45,501 nt of DNA from an uncultured Flavobacteriales bacterium. GTDB taxonomy: Bacteria; Bacteroidota; Bacteroidia; Flavobacteriales; Schleiferiaceae. Under the pieces are notes generated by a model, which worked only from the letters and a program-made list of their open reading frames with translations, was not told the DNA's origin and made no database searches. The position numbers and the translations under genes are program-made. Below, piece after piece: positions 19,192 through 28,497 of the stretch (within the stretch, counting starts at the first letter, position 1; every line of letters begins with the position of its first letter). The stretch lies in assembly GCA_938084135.1 (NCBI GenBank), contig CALKDS010000003.1, positions 1 to 45,501 of the forward strand, read 5' to 3'.

Positions 19192-20186
19192 AACCCATTG
19201 AGCCATTTCAATGCATTGGATCCAAGTACTTTTTCTTTTTTATTAGCTGACCAGTCCATTGATTTAATCAATTCTCCAGGATTCAATTCTCCAAGAGGAA
19301 ATGGATAGTCAGACCCCATTAATACTTTATCGTCGCCAACCGTATTTGTAATATAGTTTAACATATTTTGATCGTGAACAAGGCTGTCAAGCCAAAATTT
19401 ACCCAAGTAACTAGAAGGTGAAAATTGATTGTCAATTGCACAAAGATCCGGACGAACATTAAATCCGTGTTCAATCCTACCAATTGTAGAAGGAAAGCTT
19501 CCGCCTCCATGAGCTACTGCCACTCTCAAAAGTGGTAGTCTTTCAAATACTCCACCAAAAATCATAGAACAAATTGCTCGACTTGATTCTGCAGGCATCC
19601 CGACTAGCCATGGTAGCCAATATTTAGACATGGTATCCGCCCCCATCATATCCCAAGGATGAACAAACACTGCCATATTAAGACGTTCACATTCTTGAAA
19701 AATTGGGAAAAGCTCAGGAGCGTCTAAGTTCCATTCATTTACATGGCTCCCAATTTGAACCCCCTTCAATCCAATTTTTTTACATCTCTGAAGCTCCAGT
19801 ATCGCCAGATCTGGATCTTGCATAGGCAGTGTTCCAAGTCCTTCAAATTTTTTTGGGTAACGCTCGACTATCTCAGCGAGATGGTCATTAAGAAATTTTG
19901 AGACGACTTGTGCATCTTTTGATTTTGCCCAATAACTAAACATAACTGGCACTGTAGAAAGGACCTGAATATCCACTCCAAACTGTTGAGATTCAGTTAA
20001 ACGAACTTCAGGATCCCAACAATTCTCTTGTATCTCTCTAAAAAAAACATCATCTTTCAACATCCGAGCACATCCTTTACAATTATGATCTAGTTTAATA
20101 AAGCCGCCGTAACCAAATTGCTTTGCGAAAGAGGGTATGTTCTTAGGTAGAATATGAGTATGAATATCAACAACCAAAGGTTTCAT
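19188..20186 (-). CDS. Amidohydrolase family protein, probable 2-amino-3-carboxymuconate-6-semialdehyde decarboxylase (ACMSD)
   Basis: VDIHTHILP, HPWDMMG, YWLPWLVGMPAESSRAICSMIFGGVFERLP, VAHGGGSFP, MGSDYPFPLGE; next to 3-hydroxyanthranilate dioxygenase. Confidence 0.9.
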   Translation of the reverse strand: MKPLVVDIHTHILPKNIPSFAKQFGYGGFIKLDHNCKGCARMLKDDVFFREIQENCWDPEVRLTESQQFGVDIQVLSTVPVMFSYWAKSKDAQVVSKFLNDHLAEIVERYPKKFEGLGTLPMQDPDLAILELQRCKKIGLKGVQIGSHVNEWNLDAPELFPIFQECERLNMAVFVHPWDMMGADTMSKYWLPWLVGMPAESSRAICSMIFGGVFERLPLLRVAVAHGGGSFPSTIGRIEHGFNVRPDLCAIDNQFSPSSYLGKFWLDSLVHDQNMLNYITNTVGDDKVLMGSDYPFPLGELNPGELIKSMDWSANKKEKVLGSNALKWLNGF

Positions 20187-20204
20187 CTATTTTTTTTTAG
20201 ACAA

Positions 20205-20235
20205 TTTGAGCTAAGGTAGTGAAGTGCTACCTTTG
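20205..20235 (+). promoter_or_regulatory. Predicted promoter of purF-like gene (TTTG-N19-TACCTTTG) with overlapping dyad AAGGTAG-N7-CTACCTT
   Basis: TTTG 20205-20208; TACCTTTG 20228-20235; dyad 20213-20233. Confidence 0.6.
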
Positions 20236-20253
20236 GACTTTGAAAATCTATAG

Positions 20254-22155
20254 ATGAGCGACGCTATCCAACATGAATGCGGAATTGCCCTTCTGCGGCT
20301 TCGCAAACCACTTGACTTTTACCTTGATAAATACGGGTCAGCTCTTTATGGGCTTGATAAAATGATTCTTATGATGGAGAAACAGCATAACCGTGGCCAA
20401 GATGGTGCAGGCTTAGCTGGAGTAAAGTTAGATATGCCTCCTGGGCAGCGATATATAAGTAGATATCGCTCCATAGAAAATAATCCAATGCAGGATATTT
20501 ATAATCGGATTCAACATCGAATTGAAGGGTTGCTTGATGGTCAAATGGAAAAGATTAAGGACGTTGATTGGGTAAAAAATAATCTTGCATTTGCCTGTGA
20601 AACATATTTAGGCCATCTACGCTATGGGACTTTTGGATCTAACTCTATTGAGTCCTGCCATCCCTTTCTAAGACAAAGTAATTGGATGAGTCGAAACTTG
20701 ATTTTAGCAGGTAATTTTAATATGACCAATACAACCGAATTAATCGAAGAGTTAGTCTCTTTGGGTCAGCATCCAAAAGAACAAGCAGATACAGTAACCG
20801 TAATGGAAAAAATTGGTCATTTCTTAGACCAAGAAAATGATCGTCTTAAATCCGAGGCAGAAAAGAATATTGAGCTCAATAATATTCAACGTTCACAATT
20901 TCAAATTGACAACATTGATCTTCCAAGAGTAATGAAAAAAGCAGCTAAAGCATGGGATGGGGGCTATGCGATGGGGGGCATGCTCGGTCAAGGAGATTCA
21001 TTTTTAATGCGAGACCCAAATGGTATTCGTCCGGCATATTATTATTTTGATGACGAAATTGCAGTAGTTGCTTCAGAAAGACCTGTTATCCAAACCGCTT
21101 TTAACTTAAAGTTTGATGATATCAAAGAAGTTCCTCCAGGACATATGATATGGATCAGAAGAGATGGAACTGTTTTGATAAAAAAAATATTAGAACCTAA
21201 AAAATATCTTGCCTGTTCATTCGAACGTATCTATTTTTCTCGAGGAAATGATGGTGCTATTTATAATGAGCGAATCGAGTTAGGGCGCAGATTAGCCAAA
21301 CGTGTTCTCAAGGCAGCTGATAATAATTTTGAAAAAACTATTTTTAGCTTTATTCCAAATACTGCTGAAATTTCATTTTATGGTCTTGTCAAAGGGGTCG
21401 AGAGTGTTCTGAATAAACAGAAAATTGACCAGGTTTTAGAATTAAAGAATGACTATTCAAATGAGATTCTTCTACCAATTTTAGAGAGGAGACCCAGAGT
21501 AGAGAAAATTGCCTGGAAAGATATTAAGCTAAGAACATTTATCGCTCAAGATGTCGTGAGAGATGATATGGTTTCACATGTTTATGACAGTACTTATAAT
21601 ATTGTGAATCATGATGACACTATTGTGGCTGTTGACGATAGCATTGTTCGGGGAACTACACTGAAAAAGAGTATATTGAAAATGTTGGATAGATTGGGGC
21701 CGAAAAAAATAATTATTGTTAGCTCCGCACCCCAAATTCGTTTTCCTGATTGCTACGGAATAGATATGGCGAAAATGAATGATTTTGCAGCATTCCAAGC
21801 GACCATATTATTGTTGAAAGAAAAGGGGTTAACATCAATTTTAGAGAATACTTATCAGAAAGCCAAAGCTGAGCTCAAAAAAGATATGAATGATCAAATT
21901 AATGTTGTGAAAGCAATTTATGAGCCTTTTAACGATAGTGATATATCTAATAAAATTGCCCAACTACTAACTCCAGCTGATGTGAAATCTGAGGTTCAGA
22001 TAATATATCAAACCGTAAAAGATCTTCATGCTTCTTGTCCCCAAAATCTTGGAGATTGGTATTTTACCGGGGACTACCCGACGCCTGGAGGCAATAGGGT
22101 AGCCAATCAATCCTTTGTCAATTATGTGGAGGGAGTATCAGGACGAGCATATTAG
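20254..22155 (+). CDS. Amidophosphoribosyltransferase, long Bacteroidota-type
   Basis: HECGIALLRL N-terminal Cys, QHNRGQDGAGLAG, GHLRYGTFG, GGYAMGGML, PRPP-binding IVAVDDSIVRGTTLKKSI. Confidence 0.9.
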   Translation: MSDAIQHECGIALLRLRKPLDFYLDKYGSALYGLDKMILMMEKQHNRGQDGAGLAGVKLDMPPGQRYISRYRSIENNPMQDIYNRIQHRIEGLLDGQMEKIKDVDWVKNNLAFACETYLGHLRYGTFGSNSIESCHPFLRQSNWMSRNLILAGNFNMTNTTELIEELVSLGQHPKEQADTVTVMEKIGHFLDQENDRLKSEAEKNIELNNIQRSQFQIDNIDLPRVMKKAAKAWDGGYAMGGMLGQGDSFLMRDPNGIRPAYYYFDDEIAVVASERPVIQTAFNLKFDDIKEVPPGHMIWIRRDGTVLIKKILEPKKYLACSFERIYFSRGNDGAIYNERIELGRRLAKRVLKAADNNFEKTIFSFIPNTAEISFYGLVKGVESVLNKQKIDQVLELKNDYSNEILLPILERRPRVEKIAWKDIKLRTFIAQDVVRDDMVSHVYDSTYNIVNHDDTIVAVDDSIVRGTTLKKSILKMLDRLGPKKIIIVSSAPQIRFPDCYGIDMAKMNDFAAFQATILLLKEKGLTSILENTYQKAKAELKKDMNDQINVVKAIYEPFNDSDISNKIAQLLTPADVKSEVQIIYQTVKDLHASCPQNLGDWYFTGDYPTPGGNRVANQSFVNYVEGVSGRAY

Positions 22156-22222
22156 TGAAAAATAATTTACTGTCTCAATTTTAGGATTGAATTAGGTTTA
22201 ACCATTGTGTATCTTCACGTTC

Positions 22223-22798
22223 GTGAAAATTTATACAAAAACTGGAGATAAAGGAGATTCTGGTCTTTACAGCGGTAAGCGCGTTAGTAAATCCCACGTT
22301 AGGCTCCACGCATATGGATCACTTGATGAACTTAACTCTCACTTGGGCTTAATAAGAGATCAGGTTACGGCTTTAATTCATTATCCTGAAAAAGAGAAAA
22401 ATATAATTATGATTCAATCTTGGGTTTTTTCATTAGGCTCTCACCTAGCTAATGACTCTAAAGAAATTATCAAAACCCTTCCCAAAGTTCAACATGACTG
22501 GATAAATGTTCTCGAAAATGAAATAGATAAAATGACGTCAGAATTAAATCCACTGAAAAACTTTATTCTTCCAGGAGGTAATGTTTTAGTGAGCCAAATT
22601 CATATTGCTAGAGCGGTATGCCGTCGTGCTGAAAGATTTACGGCCGAATTACAAAACTCTTTGATGACCGATGAAATTGAGTTGCCATTACATGGTATTC
22701 CCTTGCTAAATAGATTAAGTGATTATCTTTTCACTCTTTCCCGCTGGTTTGCAATGAAATTAGGGGCGGAAGAAATACATTGGAAACCAATGTCTTAA
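22223..22798 (+). CDS. Cob(I)yrinic acid a,c-diamide adenosyltransferase, PduO type (likely GTG start 22223)
   Basis: KIYTKTGDKGDSGLYSGKRVSKSHVRLHAYGSLDELNSHLG, ARAVCRRAER, LNRLSDYLFTLSRW. The listed ORF begins at TTG 22205. Confidence 0.93.
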   Translation: MKIYTKTGDKGDSGLYSGKRVSKSHVRLHAYGSLDELNSHLGLIRDQVTALIHYPEKEKNIIMIQSWVFSLGSHLANDSKEIIKTLPKVQHDWINVLENEIDKMTSELNPLKNFILPGGNVLVSQIHIARAVCRRAERFTAELQNSLMTDEIELPLHGIPLLNRLSDYLFTLSRWFAMKLGAEEIHWKPMS

Positions 22799-22805
22799 AA
22801 AGTGC

Positions 22806-22835
22806 TTGTGTAGGTCTACAAAAAGAATATATTTG
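22806..22835 (+). promoter_or_regulatory. Predicted promoter (TTG-N19-TATATTTG) for DUF2795 gene
   Basis: TTG 22806-22808 and TATATTTG 22828-22835. Confidence 0.6.
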
Positions 22836-22860
22836 CGAAAAATAAGAAGCACTTAAAAAC

Positions 22861-23085
22861 ATGTATTGGACACTTGAACTTGCCTCATATCTCAGTGACG
22901 CGCCATGGCCTGCCACCAAAGACGAATTAATCGATTATGCCATTCGAACTGGAGCTCCATTAGAGGTGGTGGAAAATATTCAAGCCATTGAAGAGGAAGA
23001 TCAAGATGTATATGAATCTATTGAAGAAATCTGGCCAGACTACCCCTCTGATGAAGATTTTCTTTGGAATGAAGAAGAATATTAA
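22861..23085 (+). CDS. DUF2795 domain-containing small acidic protein
   Basis: MYWTLELASYLSDAPWPATKDELIDYAIRTGAPLEVVENIQAIEE. Confidence 0.85.
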   Translation: MYWTLELASYLSDAPWPATKDELIDYAIRTGAPLEVVENIQAIEEEDQDVYESIEEIWPDYPSDEDFLWNEEEY

Positions 23086-23104
23086 CTTGATAAAAATATT
23101 CACT

Positions 23105-23136
23105 CCACTTCTAGTGGTACAAGGATTGTACTTTTG
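23105..23136 (+). promoter_or_regulatory. secA promoter region: two abutting dyads and -7 element TACTTTTG
   Basis: CCACT-tct-AGTGG, TACAA-gga-TTGTA, TACTTTTG 23129-23136, 8 nt before ATG. Confidence 0.5.
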
Positions 23137-23144
23137 CCTTTAAC

Positions 23145-26100
23145 ATGATTCAAAAGCTTCTCCAAAAAATATTAGGCGATAAATCTGAAAAAGATTTAAA
23201 AGAAATACAGCCTTACGTAACAAAAATCCATGCTGCAGAGCAGTCAATCCAGGGATTTACTCCCGATCAGTTACGCCTAAAAACTCAAGAATTTAAGTCT
23301 ATCATCAAAGCGTCTTCAAAAGAAGAGCAAGAAGAAATAGTTGGTTTAAAATCCGAAGTTGAGACAGAGCCGAACTTTGAAGCAAAAGAAAAGATTTATG
23401 CGAAAATTGATGAGCTGACAAAAGCAGCCATTATATCAGAAAATAAGGCATTAGACGAAATTTTACCCGAAGCCTTTGCTGTGATAAGAGAAACCGCTCG
23501 TCAATGGACAGCAGGCCCAATGAACGTAAATTGTACAGAAATAGATCGCTCCTTGTCTTCATCATTCAATGCAATAACTATTAACGGAGAAAAAGCTACT
23601 TGGAATAATCATTGGGAAGCCGCTGGTACTCCGGTTTCTTGGAATATGGTCCATTATGATGTCCAGCTTTTTGGAGGTACAGTTCTACATAAGGGAAGAA
23701 TTGCTGAAATGGCAACAGGAGAGGGTAAAACATTAGTTGCAACTTTACCTGTATATCTCAATGCACTTTCTGGCAGAGGCGTTCATGTTGTGACTGTGAA
23801 TGACTATTTATCTAAAAGAGACGCCGAGTGGATGGGGCCTTTGTATCAATTTCATGGATTGAGTGTAGACTGTATTGATAAACATCAACCAAATAGCGAA
23901 GGTCGAAGAAATGCATATGCAGCAGATATAACCTTTGGGACCAACAACGAATTTGGTTTTGATTACCTAAGAGATAATATGGCCCGAGAAGCGAATGAGC
24001 TAGTTCAAAGGGGTCATAATTATGCCATAGTAGATGAAGTAGATTCCGTTTTAATCGATGATGCTAGGACGCCTCTTATTATCTCTGGACCAACTCCTAA
24101 TGGGGATAAACATGAATATAATGATCTGAAAAAATTTGTAATTGAACTTTTTAACCAACAAAAAAGTATTTCTCATGAGGCGCTTACATCTGCAAAACGA
24201 CTCCTTCATGAAGGGAATAATAAAGACGCTGGATTTGAACTTTTAAGAGCTCATAGAGCTCTTCCCAAAAGTAAAGCATTAATAAAATTATTATCTGAGT
24301 CTGGAAATAAGGCTTTGCTTCAAAAGACGGAAGGTTTCTACCTTCAGAATCAAGGTAAAGAAATGAAAGTCATTGACGAAACCCTTTTCTTTGCTATTGA
24401 AGAAAAGCAAAATCAGGTAAATCTCACAGATAAAGGAATTCAGCTTCTTAGTGATCTTACAGATCAAAATTTCTTTGTCATGCCAGACATGTCCACTGAA
24501 TTAGACATTATTAAATCATCTGATAATTCTCCATCAAATAAAGCTTCTGAAAAAGAAGTCTTGATACGAGATTACAGGATCAAAAGTGAACGAATTCATT
24601 CTATGGGGCAACTTTTAAAAGCTTATGCTTTATTCGAAAAAGATATCGAATACGTAGTAATGGATTCCAAAGTGAAAATTGTTGATGAACAAACTGGTCG
24701 TATCATGGATGGTCGGCGATATTCTGACGGGCTTCATCAAGCAATCGAAGCTAAAGAAAATGTGAAAATAGAAGCGGCTTCTCAAACATATGCTACTGTC
24801 ACATTACAAAACTATTTCCGGATGTATAATAAGCTTTCTGGAATGACTGGTACTGCTGAAACTGAAGCCGGTGAGTTTTGGGAGATTTATAAACTTGACG
24901 TTACTGTTATTCCAACGAATCGACCCATTGTTCGCGACGATAGAAATGACTTGGTATTTAAAACAAAGCGTGAAAAATATAATGCAGTTATAGATGAAAT
25001 AATCATCCTTCGCGAAAACGCTAGGCCTGTACTTGTTGGCACAACATCTGTTGAGATTAGTGAACTACTGAGCAAAGCGCTCAATATGCGCAAAATACCG
25101 CACCAAGTACTTAATGCTAAAATGCATCAAAAAGAAGCAGACGTCGTAGCAGAAGCTGGACGCCCTGGAACTGTTACTATTGCCACTAATATGGCAGGAA
25201 GGGGAACTGATATTAAATTATCCCAAGAAACGATAGCGGCTGGGGGGCTAGCGATTGTGGGAACAGAACGTCATGACTCCAGGCGAGTAGATCGACAGCT
25301 AAGAGGTAGATCTGGGAGGCAAGGAGATCCTGGAAGCTCTCAGTTTTTCGTTAGTCTTGAAGACAATTTGATGCGTCTATTTGGGTCTGAAAGAATTGCT
25401 GGACTCATGGATCGAATGGGACATAAAGATGGTGAAGTAATTCAGCATGGAATGGTATCTAAATCTATCGAACGCGCTCAAAAAAAAGTTGAAGAAAATA
25501 ATTTTGGCATGCGTAAAAGACTGCTTGAATATGATGATGTGATGAATGCTCAAAGAGAAGGTATTTACAGAAGAAGAAGAAATGCTCTCTCCGGAGAAAG
25601 ATTGCAAGTTGATATTGCTAATATGGCCTATGATCTGTCTGAAAATGTTATTTCTAATTCTAAATCAGCAGGAAATTTTTCTTCATATCAACTTGATATT
25701 TTTACTCTTTTTGGAATATCTCCATCTGTAACAGAAAATGAATTTGAAAAAGTGTCCCCTAAAGAATTGTCAAAATCTACATTTGACGATGCAATGAAAT
25801 CTTATGCTTCTAGAAACTCTCAAGTAGCTTCTCATGCTTTACCTGTACTTGAAAATGTAATCAGAGACCAAGGAAATGAAATTGAGCGGATTTTAGTGCC
25901 CTTTACTGATGGGATAAAAGGATTACAGGTTTCAACAAACCTTCAAGATTCAGTGCTTTCTAAGGGAGAAAGTTTAATTCATGATTTAGAAAAAAGTGTT
26001 GTGCTCTCGATGATAGATGAATCTTGGAAAGAGCACTTGAGAAATATGGATGATCTCCGTCAAAATGTTCAAGGAGCAGTTTATGAGCAAAAAGATCCTT

Positions 26101-26486
26101 TATTAATCTACAAACACGAAAGCTTCAACCTTTTTAAGGAAATGCTTGAAGAGCTTAATAGAAAATCTATTTCTTTTCTTTTCAAAGCAAATCTCCCTAA
26201 ATCTTCCGATAGCAATTCTCCTGATTCACAAAGAGTTCAAAGTGTTTCTCAGAATAAAAACCCCGCTAAGGTTAATTATACAACTAGTGGGCCTGGAAAC
26301 AATGAACCTCAGAGCTCAGGTAGTTCATTAAGAAAAAAAGAAAGCCTTCAACCGGTGACTAGCACAAAAAAATATGGACGCAATGATATTGTGACCATTA
26401 CCAATGTTGCATCTGGAGAACAGAAAAGTCTTAAATACAAAGTAGCTGAACCCTTATTATCCCAAGGTTGGGTGATCCTTGTTTAA
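23145..26486 (+). CDS. secA: Preprotein translocase ATPase SecA
   Basis: RIAEMATGEGKTLVATLP, VVTVNDYLSKRDAEWMGPLY, VDEVDSVLIDDARTPLIISGP, TNMAGRGTDIKL, LRGRSGRQGDPGSSQFFVSLED. Confidence 0.98.
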   Translation: MIQKLLQKILGDKSEKDLKEIQPYVTKIHAAEQSIQGFTPDQLRLKTQEFKSIIKASSKEEQEEIVGLKSEVETEPNFEAKEKIYAKIDELTKAAIISENKALDEILPEAFAVIRETARQWTAGPMNVNCTEIDRSLSSSFNAITINGEKATWNNHWEAAGTPVSWNMVHYDVQLFGGTVLHKGRIAEMATGEGKTLVATLPVYLNALSGRGVHVVTVNDYLSKRDAEWMGPLYQFHGLSVDCIDKHQPNSEGRRNAYAADITFGTNNEFGFDYLRDNMAREANELVQRGHNYAIVDEVDSVLIDDARTPLIISGPTPNGDKHEYNDLKKFVIELFNQQKSISHEALTSAKRLLHEGNNKDAGFELLRAHRALPKSKALIKLLSESGNKALLQKTEGFYLQNQGKEMKVIDETLFFAIEEKQNQVNLTDKGIQLLSDLTDQNFFVMPDMSTELDIIKSSDNSPSNKASEKEVLIRDYRIKSERIHSMGQLLKAYALFEKDIEYVVMDSKVKIVDEQTGRIMDGRRYSDGLHQAIEAKENVKIEAASQTYATVTLQNYFRMYNKLSGMTGTAETEAGEFWEIYKLDVTVIPTNRPIVRDDRNDLVFKTKREKYNAVIDEIIILRENARPVLVGTTSVEISELLSKALNMRKIPHQVLNAKMHQKEADVVAEAGRPGTVTIATNMAGRGTDIKLSQETIAAGGLAIVGTERHDSRRVDRQLRGRSGRQGDPGSSQFFVSLEDNLMRLFGSERIAGLMDRMGHKDGEVIQHGMVSKSIERAQKKVEENNFGMRKRLLEYDDVMNAQREGIYRRRRNALSGERLQVDIANMAYDLSENVISNSKSAGNFSSYQLDIFTLFGISPSVTENEFEKVSPKELSKSTFDDAMKSYASRNSQVASHALPVLENVIRDQGNEIERILVPFTDGIKGLQVSTNLQDSVLSKGESLIHDLEKSVVLSMIDESWKEHLRNMDDLRQNVQGAVYEQKDPLLIYKHESFNLFKEMLEELNRKSISFLFKANLPKSSDSNSPDSQRVQSVSQNKNPAKVNYTTSGPGNNEPQSSGSSLRKKESLQPVTSTKKYGRNDIVTITNVASGEQKSLKYKVAEPLLSQGWVILV

Positions 26487-26489
26487 GCT

Positions 26490-27710
26490 TTAACGATTTA
26501 GCCAAGGTTTAGGGTCTTGGTTTGTGGTGTTTTCCCATAATTCAAAATGGAGCGTAGACTCGCCAGTCTCAGCATCAGATGCAACTGAGCCAATCTCATC
26601 TAAAATATCTACTTCATCTCCCATTTTCACGTAAACATCCTCAAGGTTGGAATAGACTGTGAAATAATTGCCATGTCTTATTAATACGACTCGATTTGCT
26701 CCAGGAATCCTAACGACTGTAGACACTTCACCATTAAATACTGATCTGACTTTAGAACCTTTTGGTGTGCCAATATCGACCCCAGGGTTTTTTATAGAAA
26801 CTCCTGATGTCCCAGGAACCGTATTCAATCCAAAATTTTGAGTAATAATTCCTCTTTTAACCGGCCATGGTAAATTTCCTTTATTATCGGAAAAGTTTTG
26901 AGCTAGCGCAACCCCTTCTGGCGTTAACTCATATTCTGATATATTTGAATTTTGTGTACTTGAATTCTTTTTGCGAGCTGCATTTCTTTGACGCTTCAAT
27001 TCATCTTTGATGATTTTTTGAATCTGTTTCTCTAGCTTTTGCAATTCGCTCTTCTTCTTCTTTATTTTGGACATAACCTGTCCTTCTTTTCTTTTTAATG
27101 CTTTAACAGCTTTTGCTTGTTCTATCCTATCATTTAATAAAATTTTCTTTTGTGCTATTTCTTGGGAAAGGAGTTTTATTTTTAGACGCTTTTCCTGCTC
27201 TTCCTTAGCTATATTTCTTTTCTTTTTTTCTTGTAAATCATTGATCTCATCTACTTGCGTTTGTCTGAACCCAACATACTGTTTTAGAAAATATAATCTT
27301 TTCAATGCCTGCTGTATTCCATCAGAAGCAAAAATATATGCCCACGATTGCATTGGTTTACCTCTTTTTTGTGCCTCTCTTATCGTAGAGGCATATTCAT
27401 CCTTAAGAATATTTATTTCTTTTTCATTCCTCAAGATCTCTTTTCGCATTTGAGATATTAGACGTTCTGTATTCCTGATCTGAAATTGTACAGTCTTTAT
27501 CAGCTCAGAGCGTGCATTAACTTTTTTATCTAAAGTTCTTACCTCATTTAAGGTGAGAACCTTATCTTTTTGAGTCCTTTTTAAAAGAATGTTAGCAATA
27601 TTAATATCCTCCTGCAGTTGCAGTTTCCTTTGCTCAAGAACCTCCTTTGACTTTTGAGAGTAGCCAGAAAAAGAAATTAAAAAAAGAAAACTAAAAGTCC
27701 ATCCGCGCAT
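26490..27710 (-). CDS. Murein hydrolase activator EnvC-like, M23 peptidase domain
   Basis: Signal peptide, long coiled coil, C-terminal degenerate M23 (NPGVDIGTPKGSKVRSVFNGEVSTV...HFELWENTTNQDPKPWL). Confidence 0.88.
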   Translation of the reverse strand: MRGWTFSFLFLISFSGYSQKSKEVLEQRKLQLQEDINIANILLKRTQKDKVLTLNEVRTLDKKVNARSELIKTVQFQIRNTERLISQMRKEILRNEKEINILKDEYASTIREAQKRGKPMQSWAYIFASDGIQQALKRLYFLKQYVGFRQTQVDEINDLQEKKKRNIAKEEQEKRLKIKLLSQEIAQKKILLNDRIEQAKAVKALKRKEGQVMSKIKKKKSELQKLEKQIQKIIKDELKRQRNAARKKNSSTQNSNISEYELTPEGVALAQNFSDNKGNLPWPVKRGIITQNFGLNTVPGTSGVSIKNPGVDIGTPKGSKVRSVFNGEVSTVVRIPGANRVVLIRHGNYFTVYSNLEDVYVKMGDEVDILDEIGSVASDAETGESTLHFELWENTTNQDPKPWLNR

Positions 27711-28485
27711 GATGAGAAGGTATATTAAATGGGAATTCTAAAGATTCAAGACTCTTTTTTGATTTCGCTTTGAAATTCAAAGTACCATTAATTTTCGGAG
27801 TCAAAATAGTTAAATCAAAACTTCCCTCATCTCGGTAATTAATCTGAAAGATTATAGACTCGTGGATTATTTCAAATTTTTGACTTATTAATTTATGATC
27901 ATTTTCGGATGAAAATTCTAAGGTCACTTCACCTAATAAATTGTCTCGTCTTGCCGGAAAATTTAAGGACCAAATTTCAGAACTAAAGTCCATATTTGTC
28001 AATAAAAAATCTTCGGGCCAAGCAAATGCCTCTCCTAAAAAAATATTTATGATATCCTTTACGTTTAATGGAATTCCTAATTGTCTGATCCTTGAAGTTG
28101 GAACTTCAGTATACTTATTAATAATATTAGCATATCCTTTAACACTTTCATTTGTTGCCAAAACTCTTGCAAGCTTAATTCCCATAAATGGATCGGAAAT
28201 ATCAAGCCATAGCTCGGATGGGTCCTGTAACTTTATTCTAAAATCTAATCTAACCTTGTTTTTTTGTTGATCACTAGCGATTTCTCCGCTTCCTTTTAAT
28301 CTGACAAAAGCTGATTTGCTTGAATTAATTTTTGAACTAAGTCTCAATTCTGAAACAGCATCAATCATTTTTCTCCTTGCGGGCTCTTTCATTGCTGTAT
28401 TATTTTCAATTACCCCCATCAAACCACATCCTGAGACAAGAAAAATGAAAAAGCCAAGAATAAAGAATGATCTTACGGTCTTCAC
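27691..28485 (-). CDS. DUF4292 family lipoprotein
   Basis: Lipobox FLVSGCG; LDISDPFMGIKLARVLATNESVKGYANIINKY; 20-nt overlap with the next gene. Confidence 0.75.
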   Translation of the reverse strand: MKTVRSFFILGFFIFLVSGCGLMGVIENNTAMKEPARRKMIDAVSELRLSSKINSSKSAFVRLKGSGEIASDQQKNKVRLDFRIKLQDPSELWLDISDPFMGIKLARVLATNESVKGYANIINKYTEVPTSRIRQLGIPLNVKDIINIFLGEAFAWPEDFLLTNMDFSSEIWSLNFPARRDNLLGEVTLEFSSENDHKLISQKFEIIHESIIFQINYRDEGSFDLTILTPKINGTLNFKAKSKKSLESLEFPFNIPSHHARMDF

Positions 28486-28497
28486 AATACTACAAAT

